This document shows positions 1-12,928 of a stretch of DNA of 64,000 nucleotides, piece after piece. Position numbers and translations under genes: made by a program. The DNA lies in assembly GCA_013399015.1 (NCBI GenBank), contig VWZX01008936.1, forward strand, positions 3,304,327 to 3,368,326, written 5' to 3'. The notes below the pieces were generated by a model that had not been told where the DNA came from, did no database searches, and worked only from the letters and a program-made list of their open reading frames with translations. Origin of the DNA: Galbula dea (taxonomy: Eukaryota > Chordata > Aves > Piciformes > Galbulidae). Each line of letters starts with the position of its first letter. Position 1 is the first letter of the stretch.

Positions 1-615
1 AGCAGCATTGATCAGGTGTGGCCTGTGCTTCAAGAGTGCTTCCTTGTTCAGTGTGATAGTTGGAAAACTACAATTCCTTGGCATCCCTTGTGAATGCTGT
101 TTGAAACACAAATTGGACTCTAATTTTTATATGGACTATTTCTACATCAGTTGCTTGTTTTCTCTGAAAGCTAATCTACGGGATAATGGGGTGAAAACTT
201 TTGTAGCTTATTCCATTAAAGGACTGCTGGACAATATAACAAAGTGGTGTTTAAGGGTCAGTTTGGAAAGTAACTTAGACCAGAAGTTTGCAATAATAAC
301 TGTGGTTTGGATACAGTTGAAATGAATTCAATTTGTGTAGTTGCAATGGCTAAGTAATAATCTTAGAGTAGATGTGAACAGTATGCATTGGAGACATTTC
401 CTGAAAGGAAATAACTGATATGGAAAAACTGAGGCGGGGGGAGGGGGGAACTCTTAGTGATTACAAGCTACTGAAGTGCTGATCTTAGCTGTCCTACTCA
501 ATAAATAATCCTGAAGGGGTATTAGCAGCATTAGTTCTAGCAGCATTTAGCCATCTGGCTTGGCTTCTGTGGGAGGTTGTTTGTGTGTGCTTTTTTATTG
601 GTTTGATTTTTTTAA

Positions 616-698
616 AAACCAACACAGGGTAAAAAAACCCCAACAAACAAACAAAAAAACCACAAAAACTCACCAAAAAAAACCCCAACCCAAACCAC
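616..698. repeat. A/C-rich low-complexity tract
   Basis: About 80 bases made almost only of A and C on the + strand, in runs such as AAAACCCC and CAAACAAA. The complement reads as a T/G tract. This CAAA/CCAAA type of low-complexity DNA is common in bird introns and intergenic regions. No coding meaning; the minus-strand frame across it is a shadow. Confidence 0.8.
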
Positions 699-2193
699 TG
701 TTAGTGGAGCTGTATCCACTGAAATTGTAAAAGAATTTGGTCCTACCTTTTAATGTTTCGGCTCCTTATGTGCTGTACATCCTGCACTTGGACCTCATGA
801 TCATTTGATTTGATAGGGCAGATGTTTTCTTGATGTTCATGGACTACCAGTGGTCCATGACATCCTGGTCAGTGGTCAGTTCAAGTTGCCATGCATCAGT
901 CTAACCATGCTGGTGTCCTCAAGAAGCCTTGAGGTAACTTCAGACTTATGAACCTTTGTCCTGTAGCATTGGTGGCTACAACTTTGTGTTGCCCATTGCA
1001 CTGTAGGAGATAAAACAAAACTTCTCCAAAACTCCCAAACCAGCTTGTTTCTGTCTCTTTTATGTAATCAATTCTACTGTCTTTACTGTTTCCATGGCTT
1101 GGAATTGTAAACAAGAGTGGTGATCTGTCAAAAATACTTCTTGCTCATTCTTTACTGAGTGGGTATTTGAGTTACTCGAAGCAAACGAGTCTTTACTGTA
1201 GCTTAGTGCCACTGTGACTGCACTTCCTGTATGTTCTGTTTTGTCTTATTTTACTGATAAACATTTGTAGTCTCTGTTAAACAAGGTAAGGTTCACAAAT
1301 TAAGTGTAAAATGTCAGCTTACTACATCTAAATTTTTCAACTGACAATTTTTTCCTAAAATGACTTTTTTCATCTAAGAAAATGAACGTAAAGATGAATG
1401 GTGTTTGGTGGTTTTAGCTTTTTGTGGTATTGTTAGAACTAAAACTGCCTTGAAATACATAATTGATACTATTTCTTGGTATGTGATTCATATCATAATC
1501 AAACTGACAGACATCAGTGGAGCACTTATAAGTTTATGCTTGGAATTAAGTCCAGCAAAATGCTTCTGGAATCTCCTGGTAATTTCCTTTTACCAATGTA
1601 AATGATGCAGCATGAATCCATCATAATTACTGTGGAGCTGCACCAAATTAAGTGATGTGATTGAGGCTGATTTTTTTCAATGGATTGTTTTGGAGAAATG
1701 AGAGATTGTAATAGAGACAGCCTGTGTACCATTCGTCGTTTGATGAGTTTGTCCTCCTGTATGTAGAAGAGACCTATTTCTTCTGTTCAGTGTTCCCCAT
1801 TAGATTGCTCACAAGCTATTCAAAATGATTAACGACTATTCTATTACACTAGTGGTATATTATAATTCTGTTCTTGTACTTCAGTGCAAGGCAAAGACAA
1901 ATCAGGCTTGTACTGTTAAGCATCTGTATCTGGTAAAGCCATAAGTGACTGAACTTGGTGCAGTGGCTCACATTCTTGGTTTGTTTACACTAATAGAAAT
2001 TGAGTTCCATTTTTACTCAGATGAGTTATTTCAGATTTATACTGGTGAAATGGGAACAAAAATATTTGATCTATGCTTTAAGTGTTGTACTTGGATAAAC
2101 CCCTTTAGTCTTGTTTATCTGAGAAGTGCCAGTCAAACAGTAGAGGGCAGGGCATGAATGTCAGAGCGTTTCATGGGTAATGGTTGTGCAAGA

Positions 2194-2243
2194 CAGACCA
2201 GACTACATACATGTACTACCAGACCAGACTCTGTACATGTACC
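2194..2243. repeat. Two-unit tandem duplication, period 27
   Basis: Two copies of a roughly 23-base unit start at 2194 and 2221. Both begin AGACCAGACT and both carry CATGTAC, with a few differences between them. The unit length and partial divergence suggest an old replication-slippage duplication. It lies in no recognised gene. Confidence 0.7.
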
Positions 2244-5200
2244 TAAATCTGGTCACTGCAGCTAATTTATGTCACAGTAAAAATGAACGTTACTTTTGGG
2301 GCCTGCTGCTGACAGGAGGAATCTTCTGCAAGGCTATGGTGCTGTATTGTAATGCAATGCAAGGAACTGTGGGTTGTTACCAAGTGTTGAGTAGCCGTGC
2401 TGTTAGAGGGAAGTAGAACTGCTGTACTTGACTACAGCTGAGCTTGTATCTGTATGCATAAATGCTTGATCCAAAAATATTTGTCACTCTTCCTTAAATT
2501 GATCATATTAAGTAGATCTAAATAGCTATGAATGTTCAAAGACCTGCAGCTGAATCTTTGGAAATAATAGTTAGACGATTAAGACAATCAGTTTTCGGCA
2601 GATGGCAGCATTGCACTCTGTTAACTTCGTTTTTCCAGCCGTGGTTTGCAGCTCTTCACTACTTAGGCTCATAGGAGGCTGCCAGCTAAGCAGTAATTCA
2701 AAACCACTTCTAAAATGTTTTGAAATACAGGTCTTAGTGGATCAAGATAATTGAGTATTGTTTCAGACTCGGTGGTTTCATATGGAAAAGAACACTGTGC
2801 TGCATAAGAAAATATTATACTAAAATATTGTACTAAAAAGCAATATGAGTACACCTAAATCATTTCTGCTAACTCCTCAAGTAATTGGTTTGAGACAGAG
2901 GAAGGCTATTCAGTAAAAATGTTCTTATTTGTAAAAATATTAGAAAGACAGTAAAAGATGCAAGAGTTCAAAGTGGAACCCTGTATGTTGAGCTGTGACT
3001 TCCTGCATATTATGTCTTTAAGACTACAACACTCCCCTGTTCCTTCTTTAGAGAAAAATTACCTGACTTTGAGTCCTTTTTGCATGATAACTTTTAAACA
3101 ATGTGCAGCCTGATTGTCAGAGTCCATAATTAGGCAGATGTATGAGCAGACATATCCTCATTAAAAGTTATCAACTGTTCCACAGAGTTCCAAGGTTCAG
3201 ATGCAATAGTTAATATTAGTCTGTGAGATCTCAGTTAAGAATATTGCATTGCATACCAAGCACATGCTTAATTGTATGTTCAGTCTAGTCAATTTATAGC
3301 AATTACGGTAACATCGGAGAGGTTTTCCCCACCTGCCCCACCTTCCCTGTTGATTCCTGAGAGCTTCAGTAAGACTGTGGAGGAAATGAAATCTGTTCCT
3401 GCTACTTAAAGGGCTGAGTCCAGAGATCTCATCAGGAAAAAAACCCCTTCTAGCTCCAGATGTTTATCTGTGGTGTCCTACTATATATATCATCCTAAAT
3501 TGTAAAATACTTCATTTTTTCATGTATTCTTTTAGGGAGAATAGAAGACTGTTCTAGGTTAGGCACAAGATGCATTTTGAGAGTATTGCATTACAACCAG
3601 TTAGCACTGATGTAAATGGCAACACAAAACACAAGGCAATAGTAGATGGAAACAGGGTCAACCACTGCAGCCATTCAGAAAGGTTAACAAACATTTCTTG
3701 CAGATTGTGCCACTTTCAACTGTTGGGTAGAAAGAAGTATTTTGATATAAATTAAGTTAATGGTCTCTTTAGGGAGCCTTATGTATCCATCTCAGAGTTT
3801 GGCTTCACAGTGAATGAAGAAAACTTCATCCTTTCCCTCTCCTTTCTTTTTTAACATGCAGGATAAAATAATAGTATAAGAACAACTTTCAGACTGAATC
3901 ATTTGGGTTATACTCTGATACAATCCTGTAATGCAAGTGAACCACAATGAAAATTTTGAATGATTCTGGTTTTTGTAATTGAAGTAGAATACTGCAGGTG
4001 CCAGACTATTTTGCTGAGTTGAATGAACAGTTTGTCAAATATATGCTGTCAGGATACGACTATCTCAGTATTCAAGCATAAATTAAGCATATGCAAATTT
4101 TACTTAAATGGGAGAGTTTCAGGAATATCAACAGCTTAGGAATTGGAATTTTGAATTGAGAGGGTTCCTCATAATAGTCATGTCCTCAGAACATGGTCTG
4201 GTAGTCAGAGCAGTCTAATGCATGATTTTTTTTCCCTTTATTTCAAACTGTATAAAGGCATTAGTGAATGTGTGGCAAGGGACTTTTTTGGCCTACCTGG
4301 ACTCGTGTTGCAGTTTGAGCAGGATAATAAGAATTGGAATTAATTTTCTGTCTTTGTAACAGTTAAATGGAACTTGCATAAGCCTATTTTAAGGGGAACC
4401 CCCCCTCCCCCAACAAACTGAAAGGAGAACAAATAAATAAAGAACTTGGTTAATATTACAGGAGGAACTACTTTGAAAAGATTAGTAAACAATGTTTTAT
4501 GCTTTAAAGGTGGATTGAGATTCACTGCTGTGTGTGCATATACTGTGAAAGGGTGTTATTACTTGTCTTTCATCACAGATTTGAGGTACTTTGAATAGAG
4601 TCATCCTTTACTTTCTGCTCTCTACAGTTAAAGAAACAGTGGTGTTGTATTGTCATGTAAGGGCCCAACGTGCGCTTTTTAAAGCGCTTAGTGTTATTTC
4701 TCTTGTGTAGTAACATCCTCCTCTCCCAAAGCAAAGGGAGGGGTGGGCGGGTGGTTTGGTGGAGAGGGAAGCTCTTAGCTATAGCTGCCCTTCCAAAAGT
4801 CTTGCAGAAAGCTAAATAAATGTCAGGAGTTATTATTGTCTTGGAATTAAATCAGACAATCCATCTCCCATGTCTCTTTTGGTATTAAGTTTGTGAGATA
4901 AGTCACACTTTCTAAAACAGCATTCACAGATCATTTCAGAGTTTTTTTCATATTTTAGTGAAATACTGATTTTATTACTCTGGTCTTCCAGAGGATATTA
5001 TAAACTGCTTAAATAATCTGGTTTATCTTTGAGATACTAAGCAATACTGACTGTGAAAATGAGTGGAATATGTGGACGTCTAGTTCCCTCGGTCCCTGTT
5101 GCAGTTGACACGGTTGATGTAGTAATTAAGGACTGATCCAGATGACTTTAGATGATACTCATCATACCATGGGGGGAGTTCTGGGGGTGTGGCTGAATGT

Positions 5201-8200
5201 GGAACATCAGTTGCTTGTGGAATGAGCAGCATTTAGGGGTTATGGAGTCTCAGTATGACAGGAGATGCCATCAGTTTCCTCTGTAATACTCCTATTGAAA
5301 TAGTTTGTGGGTTGTTGATTTCTTTTTTTAAATAGCAAATAAGCTGCAAATTTGAAGGCAATGAGTTTGATCTTTGTTTGCTAAATATCTTCTTTCTTAG
5401 TCGATTATGTCATTATCGCCTCCATTTCCTGAATAGGAAGCAAGTGTTCTTCATTTACATGTTCAAGAAAACGGAATAAAGATGCTTTTTCGTGTGTTAC
5501 AGCTCTGTAATAGTTATTTGCATATTGTATGCATTTTAGCAGGAACCTATTCAAATAGCTATGTAAACCATTCAGAAAGACTCCCTTGGGCTATGTTTGC
5601 TTTTATAGGGTGGATAATTTAAGAATTGTTTCTTTTTAAAGGATTAACAGCTTTAAGAAAGTGCTTTCTAAAGAGTTGCTTTTGTTTTCAAAGTGGGACA
5701 AAGTCGGCTGCTTTTAAAGCATCTCAGTCCTGGTCAGCTTGCCTAAGGAAATTATTTCCTGATCTGTATAGCCAACATGTCTTCAAAATAAGACTTTTAA
5801 AAGCCTGCTAGAAAAACGCTCTCCAGCTTTTGGAAAAAGGAGAGATCCTTATAGCTACTAAAACAATCAACTGGTCTGGTAATTTAAAATATGTTTAACA
5901 TGCTGAAACTGGACAAATACTTTCCCAAATTGCAAAATCTTTATCTTTCCAGAGAGAGTAAATCACAGCGTTCTGGGATTTTGTTTTGTTGTGTAATGTG
6001 GTGTGTGTGTGGTAAAAGGAAAGACAAGATTTATAGACAGAGGTTACATCTCAGTAGCTGGACTGGTACAGCTGGTAAAAACAACCAAGCTTTCATGTAC
6101 CTTTTCATGTACAGATGTCTGCGTGTATGCAGGAAGCATTGGGCTTCAAACCTATATCCAAGGAAGAATATGACTGATCAGATTATCTCTATAAGAATGG
6201 CCACCTCCTACCTCTGGAACAAAGATGGCACTTGAGACAGAGAGGTGATAAAGAGCAGGCTGCTGTTTCAGTGTGGGAAAGGGTTCTGACACATGAAAAG
6301 GTGTACAGTTTGTTTGGGAATAGGGGAGAGGCTGTATGCAGGAAAGCTGAGGAGACAGCACACCTTTATCGAGTGAGATATGTAGTATCCAGTACAGTTA
6401 TGACATTAACTTTCCAGGACTCCTGTTCAATGTAATAGCTTGAAGTCAGGATGTAATGTATAAGAATCAACATCGTTTATGTTACAAAGTAAGGAAACCT
6501 AAAGGACTAAAGTGTCTATATTCTGCTCAAGTTCGGCAGAATCATGGAAATGATGTAGCCTGTTTGAGCTGCATCAAGAAAACAATCACTGATGGAAAGT
6601 CTGGTTGTGGCTCTGGCACTGTGTACAGAAATAGTCTCCATTTTACTCTTGGTGAGAGACAAAGTATAGGAGTGTTTCATTTTTCAAATGGGAAGAGCCA
6701 TAACCACATGGAGAGGATCAACCTTTAAGTGTTCGCTTTCAGTTAAAGCAGTAGGTCAAGCTTGTTTCTGTGGTCTCTCATCTTATCTGCAGACATTTTC
6801 TATGTGTTGGCTCTGTTAGCTCACTGCTGTAACATCTCACAAATATTTAACAGATTTATCTTATAGTATCCCTTCAAAATAAAGACATAATATTCTCTTC
6901 TTGCTGATGGGGGAGCGGAGCAAAGAGGTCTGTCTCTTAGGAGTCAGATATTTAGCATATTAAAGTATAGCATATTAGCAAGAACAGGACACAAAATTCA
7001 GTATTTGCTTCAATGCAGGATTTTTTTTCTTTTTACAATTTTAAAATCTGGTTTTGTTATGCTGCAGCCTGCAGTTGTTCATAAATGTTTCAGTGGGAAT
7101 AAGAATAACAAAAGTAATTTATCACTCTAGAAACATAAGTTTTTAAAGTTGTACTTGGGTGGCTGATTGTATGTTCTGAAACATCCCAATTATCAGCAAG
7201 AAAGCATCTTTATGGCAGAGACTCTGCTCCTTTTCCCTATTTAGAAGAATTCACCTATCACAGTTGTGTAGCATAAAAGCTATGTGTTTAAAGTGAACTG
7301 CTCTGGTGTTTGTTTAGGCCTGAATTTAATGTGATATTAAAAATATCTAGACTATTTGTTTTAAAGTCTTAAGCCACGTGTCTCATATCTAAATTCAGGC
7401 AATTTGAAACTCTTATCTTTAGGTCTCTAGAGGGAACAGGATATGGGAACTTAAAAGCTTACACTTAGAAATAGTAATATTAGATATTATTCTGTGGCTG
7501 TTTTTTATTTTTCTTTTAATTCTCACCCCCTCATTTCCCCTTCTCCATCTTGGAGCTGTATCAGAGTAAGTCATTGTACATAGAACCTTTTTATAGTTGT
7601 ACTACTTTAACCCTCATTGCAATTCATACCTGTGTTCCTTTCCACACACATGACATTTTTTAAGACATTGCCATATCTGCTTGGGATAGTACTCAGTTCA
7701 AAAACAAGAAGAAAACCGCTCCATAAACCTAAAGGAATATGTTCACTGAGAAACAAAAGAACGTTATGCCACCCCCCGTGGCAGTTTCAATGTTTAGTTC
7801 AGACATTTGACTCAGAAATGGACAAGGAGAAGTGCTGCTTTGGAAAGAGATTCAGATCTGAAGCCCCAATAAATCTTGTGACTGCAGACATCTGCAGAGC
7901 CAAGGGTTTCTCAGAAACAGCAGTAGGGACTCTTCTGCTTAGTAAAGCAAGCAGATCCAGCTGGCCTTGGTAGGAGCTGTGGACTTTTCCTGTTCTGAGC
8001 TTCACTTTTCTCTTCCTGCAGTTAGAAATCAAAGTGGATGCAACAGTGCTTGCTGTGTAATTTCTTAATTTCTGCATTTGCCACAGGCCTATGCTGCAGA
8101 TAGGGAATGCCACACTTTTTTTTTCCAAATAGAATTAAAGCAACTTCCCAAGATGCAGTCATTCTCTTATTTCCAATTCACACTTTCCCCTTCTTCTAGT

Positions 8201-9163
8201 AGAGAAACTAAACCAACACACAGCACTTTTTATGCTGTCAGTGCACGTTACTGGATTTGTCAGTGTCTGTGCTCTGCAGCCTGGTAGATGATGGTTTTAG
8301 GCTATGTCTTTTCAGTGTGTTTATTTTATTGGGGTTTTTCTTTGTCAGCCAGTTCAGGTATACTGATATATTGTTTGAAAATTCAGATAAAGAAACAGAA
8401 GTGATGAGTCTCATTCTGTCATACCGCTTAATTTTAGTCTAAATCCCTGGGAGCGCAGTGTATATTTGAATCCATGTAGCTATTTTTGTGTGTACCAGTC
8501 ATTTTACCTAAGCAAATAGAAGAATACAACTGAAAAGTGGAGGCCACTAGTATACAAGTTTATTATTCGGCTTTGATAAATCTCATGCTTGCTCATCTCC
8601 TGTGGACAGTGATGCTCATTGCAAGACTTATTACTCTAAAGCATTTACTTTTATGTTAGGATTTCATCAATGTAAAAAGCTCTTAAAAAGCTAATAAGTC
8701 ATGAGTTAAGGTAAATGGTCCATCAAAAAGATTAGAAATGAAATGTGTAGATTTCCAGTCTCTGAGAACTGATAATCATTTACTTGACACTATCTTGTAT
8801 GCACTAGAAGAAAATCTTTAAAAGGTCAGTTATCCTCTGGCAGAGGAGTTGGTAAGATATTAAAATAGGCTAACATAAGCCAGAGCTGGCAGTGATTTAG
8901 ACTTGTGGTAGGTAATATTTATGAGACTTCACAAATATCTGAGCAGCCCTGCCAACTTATTACTTATCCTTTCAGTCCTTAAAGTTTAAAGTTGTTTCTT
9001 CAAAGTTCTGGCATTTATGGCTATACAGAAATGTTCATTTCTGTTTATTTTTACAGAAAGCAATTTCTCCAGATTCTATGAGAGAATTATTATGATGGGA
9101 TTAGAGTTTCTTTTCCAAATTGTTCTTTTTCCAAAGTCCTCCAGTTACAATTACAGAATGTTC

Positions 9164-9314
9164 TGGGTTTTATTCTTCTGGGTGGTGGGGTTTTTGCGTG
9201 TTTGTGTTATGTGGTTTTTTGTGGGTGTGTTGGGTTTTTTCTATTTTTTGGGGATTTTTTTGTTTTGTTTGTTTTGGTTTGGGTTTTTTAGTGTTTTTTT
9301 TTTTTCTCTTCTCC
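9164..9314. repeat. T/G-rich low-complexity tract ending in a T run
   Basis: About 150 bases are nearly all T and G on the + strand, with several GGG and GGGG runs between T blocks, ending in 14 consecutive T. It is the strand-opposite equivalent of the A/C tract at 616-698. The G runs are widely spaced, so a stable G-quadruplex is possible only with long loops. The open frames crossing it on both strands are products of the low complexity and are not counted as genes. Confidence 0.8.
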
Positions 9315-11146
9315 CATACCTCATGTGTCTCCAAGCAGAATGTATTTTTGCATTTCTGTTTCATAGCAATACCAACATTGTACAGTCTTTCTGGATAGTA
9401 TCTTTTCAGTAATAAGCCTAGTGATATCTGAAACCCAAATTCATGGAAAATTCTACTAGGAAGAGAGGTCATGTTTCTGGTTTTCGCATCCGTTGGAGGT
9501 ATTTTATGGAAAGCTCAGCAGAGCATCTAAACATTAATTAATAGTCCTGTATTGAAGGCCTAAGGGTTGACAAAGAGCCACCATATGGCTATTCACCTAG
9601 GCTTTGTGCCTCGATCCCCAGTCTTCCTACAAAACTGGTTTCCATAGTATAGCATGTCTCAACAACAGAGTAAGCTTAACATTCTGATGCTGTGCTGGTG
9701 GGTCAGTGAACTACCAGTCAGAAATCCTTGAGAGAGAGACCCAGCAGCACAGGTGAGTGCACATGGCTAACATCCTCAGCTTCAGCACGCCCCAAATGCT
9801 GCTCTTTTGGTCTGTGTTCTTCCTAGGTACCCATGTGTGTGTCACAGTCAAACAGCAGTGGTACCAGTGAAAATCACTTCCACAGACTTGAGATGGTAGT
9901 TCTTATAATTGCAAATGAATGCATATTCCAAATATAAGACCTCTGAAATCTCAAGGCTCATAAAATTTGAGAGTGCTCTGAGCAATCATAAGCATTGACA
10001 TTTGAATTAATGTTAATACCAATTGGAATATCTAGCACTTACATAGCAGTTGTCAATGCCTATCTGCACTAACATTTTTGGATACAGGTAGGTGGGGTTG
10101 GCTTAAGAAAGAGAACACAAATGAAGAAAAAATGTGAAACCATCTTTTGGAGAATGATCTAATACTGTGTTTTGATGTAATAAGGTAGTAGCACCTCTGT
10201 ATTTCTTAAATATATATGTGTGTGAATGTATATAGATAAAGCCTTTAATGAGATGGGCCTGAAAGAACTTTCTGACTTGATCTGTTTCTAGCCATGTCAG
10301 CTGTGCATTGGATTTCCAGTACTGCTGTCCTGTATCTTTTTCAGGGCTGGGAAGAAGTGGAAATGATGCTCTTTACAGACAACTTTGTCTAACCAAAGCA
10401 GAGCAAGATGATTTAGGGTTAAATTTTACTTCTTTATCTCCTTTCAGAGCTTCATGTTCTGAAATACACTCTACCTTTGTGGAAAACTAGTGTTTCTCTT
10501 TCTCTGGTGCAACCCCATTGACCATAATGGAATTATGACAGAGAAATTGTGGACAATGCAGACTCTAACTCAGTCAGACTTGCTGCTAATCTTGATGGAA
10601 AATGGAGGGACAGACAATAAGTCCTTTGTTAGCCTGGAATATTAATTTTCTTATGTGTTTCAACATCAAAAAGTGCTTCACTATCTTAGCTGCAACTTTG
10701 TCTGAGTCTCACAGCAATCTCTCTGCTTTAAAAAGTGTTGAAAATACAGCTTTGCATTCATTTTTGCTATAAGCACTGTTAGTTTCTTTTGTAATATTTC
10801 TCTATATTGTATGCAGACTGCAAAAGAGGGGAAGCAAAATGAGAACCAAATATTTTTTATCAACTTATACATAGGATTGATGCAACGAAGAGACTGACAA
10901 GGTAGCTGAGAGGAAGCAGAAGAAATAGTGATGTCTACGCAAAACTTGATGCTCAGATAAATTCCAGTGTCTGTTCTAATGAGCCTAAGGAAAATTAAAT
11001 TATACACCTATTTCTCAATATCTTAGGCAAATGGAGGAAAGATCAGAATGCATTGTTGGATTCTTCATTTTCTATGGGTACATACTTAAATGTCTCCTTA
11101 TGTTTGTTTCTGTTGTTCAGGAGAGTCATGAGTGGCATTTGAGCTA
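9315..11146. other. Non-coding unique DNA
   Basis: No recognised gene or repeat. A strong isolated splice-donor-like string, CAG followed by GTGAGTG, ends at about 9758, but every frame upstream of it is stopped within a short distance, so no coding exon can be supported. A TA/TG-rich stretch lies near 10.21-10.24 kb. Confidence 0.6.
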
Positions 11147-11226
11147 GATCACAGAATCACAGAATATTAGGAGTTGGAAGGGACCTCAAAAGATCATCTA
11201 GTCCAACCCCCCTGCCACATAGGACA
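11147..11226 (-). mobile_element. CR1 LINE 3'-end fragment
   Basis: Read on the minus strand this is the last ~75 bases of a bird CR1 non-LTR retrotransposon: a 'ttggactagatgatcttttg' core, the conserved block around 'tccaac', then two TTCTGTGA-type octamers at the element's 3' end (11150-11166 on the + strand). CR1 copies are usually cut at the 5' end because reverse transcription starts at the 3' end, so a short 3' remnant is the normal form. It contains no protein-coding part. The upstream boundary near 11226 is approximate. Confidence 0.9.
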
Positions 11227-12856
11227 CAGCTTTCCCTTTTCATGAAATTTTGAATCTGTAAATAATTAAATGTCTTGGTCTATTTCACTTATCACTACCT
11301 GAAACAGAAGGACTTGGGACTTTTTATTTTTATCAAGTACTACAGTGTTGAAACTTAGAACTCATGTAAATAAGGACTAGTTTGAAAATACCAAATCAAT
11401 TGTCAGAACTTTTTCCCCCAATTTGATGTCAAACTTTTCACAGTCAGATTGTCTTGATGAAAAATACTTTTTCCTGGTTTGTAATAAATCAGCAGTTTGG
11501 GGAAGCAGGGAAAGAATCTTGTCTTCACCTTAGACTATTAAATCTGCTTTGGATAGCAGAGAACAGTATTTAAAAGATCTATGAGTTACAGGTTTCATTT
11601 GGTTCCTTTATTTTCTTTCTTCCTCCTTGGCTGTAAAGTCATAATGATACAGTGTTATTCCCCTTCTTAGCATATGCCACATGCTGCTGGAAAATATGCA
11701 ACAAAATGTAACATTAACATTTCCCTGACACTTCTAAAATTAAACAAAACCTTCAGGGGAAGGAAGCTTCATATTAATTTATGTATTCCTCAGCTTTCAG
11801 TCTAGGAAGTGAGGGTGGACACCACCCATAGAAACTGTTGAAGCCAAAGTTATTTCTAGTTTAATGCCACTACAGAGACAAACCTGATGAGCAGCAGGCT
11901 TGAACGGAGATTTAAAAATGTGGTAAATATTCATTTGTCTCCGTGTGTTGACTATGTTGTCCATTATTCTCTACTTTTAGTGGACTTATTAATATTTTAA
12001 ACACTGGCAGTCTATGGATTATGAAACCTAAATCTCATTTATATTTCTTAATGGGAATAAATGCCCATGACTCTCTAGATACTCATCATATAGCTAAGCA
12101 ACTCAGTCTGTAATTCTCCTCACTTGATTAAGGTGACTGGTTTGTATTTCCTCAGCCTGAGAGGGTTTCAGGTTTGCTGACTGTAGAGCAAGACTTATAG
12201 TGGATCACCTTGAAGGGGAAGGTGCCAACAGAAAGTTTCAGAGTAGATTGATTTGTGGTGGTGTGGTGTGTTTTTTTTTTTTTTGTTGCTTTCTTCTTTT
12301 TATGGGATGAGGGGGGTGAGCTGTGTCCATTTTACTAATTCTTACATATGCTGGAATAGGTCTGTCCATAAAGAGAACTACAGTTCATTTTGTACTTAGA
12401 CATTATTCTGTATTTGGACCAAAAATGCGACAGAGCTGAAGCTTCATTGTTAAGATACTGGATGGGTGGAAATAGCAGTCACTCTATACGAATGTTATGA
12501 CTTGGCTAATATGGTAAAACCTCGGGTTATCAAGTTTCACTCTGAGAAATATGCAGCAAATTATACAGTAATGGCAGCATTCCACTATCTCTCTTGCAAC
12601 ATTCAGTAGTTGCTGACTGGAAGAGGAAGAGAGTGGTGTGGGGACAATTGCAGTCCTGTAGCAGCACAAAATGTGTCTACCTATAGCTTTCCCTTTCAGA
12701 GTGGCATTGATGCTTCCGAGTTTGCAGTGTGCTAACATTATGTGCTTCTGGTCTGTCATGCTTTGTGAGGGGATGTGGTAGACTACGTCAGGGGAAGATG
12801 CCTTGTGCTAGAATTCCTTGCCACTTATGGACTGCCAGAGAACCCACTTGTGAAAG

Positions 12857-12928
12857 CGAGCCTCTTGCGCGTTGGTAGCGAGTCAGGTAATGGCAGAACG
12901 CTCGTGACACTCACAGACAGTGAGTGTC
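12857..12928. other. CpG-dense spot with adjoining perfect hairpin
   Basis: Six CpG dinucleotides lie within 48 bases (C at 12857, 12868, 12870, 12879, 12899, 12903), in a window that is otherwise strongly CpG-poor. Directly after them is a 9-base-pair perfect inverted repeat, GACACTCAC (12906-12914) and GTGAGTGTC (12920-12928), with a five-base loop. A 62-codon + strand frame (12775-12963) crosses the spot but resembles nothing I know. Whether this is a young insertion, an exon or a small unmethylated element cannot be told from sequence. Confidence 0.5.

Larger units (their letters stand above)
1..9163. other. Non-coding unique DNA, no gene recognised
   Basis: AT-rich single-copy-looking sequence. 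Short open frames occur on both strands, the longest 105 codons at 8-325 (+) and about 118 at 7617-7973 (+). Neither resembles a known family, and their composition is what chance frames in such DNA give. I see no CR1 piece here. Small items are an A/C-rich tract (616-698), a two-unit tandem duplication near 2.2 kb, a CpG-bearing inverted repeat GCGCTTT-TT-AAAGCGC at 4672-4687, and an octamer-like ATTTGCAT at 5516-5523 inside an AT-rich stretch. Intron or intergenic DNA is the best reading. Confidence 0.6.

Noticed and set aside
8..325. 105-codon open frame on +
   Set aside because: No recognisable family, AT-rich chance composition, no splice or promoter support.
1270..1284. 15-base microexon between TTTGTAG and GTAAGG
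   Set aside because: Too short to distinguish from chance without RNA evidence.
7617..7973. 118-codon + frame and its 109-codon minus-strand overlap
   Set aside because: Both strands open over the same DNA and neither protein is recognisable; typical chance overlap.
9017..9472. Three overlapping long frames on both strands
   Set aside because: They exist because the T/G-rich tract lacks stops; residue runs of F, W, V or K, P, Q are composition artefacts.
9625..9751. Segment before the strong CAG/GTGAGTG donor
   Set aside because: All three frames are stopped early and the acceptor is weak.
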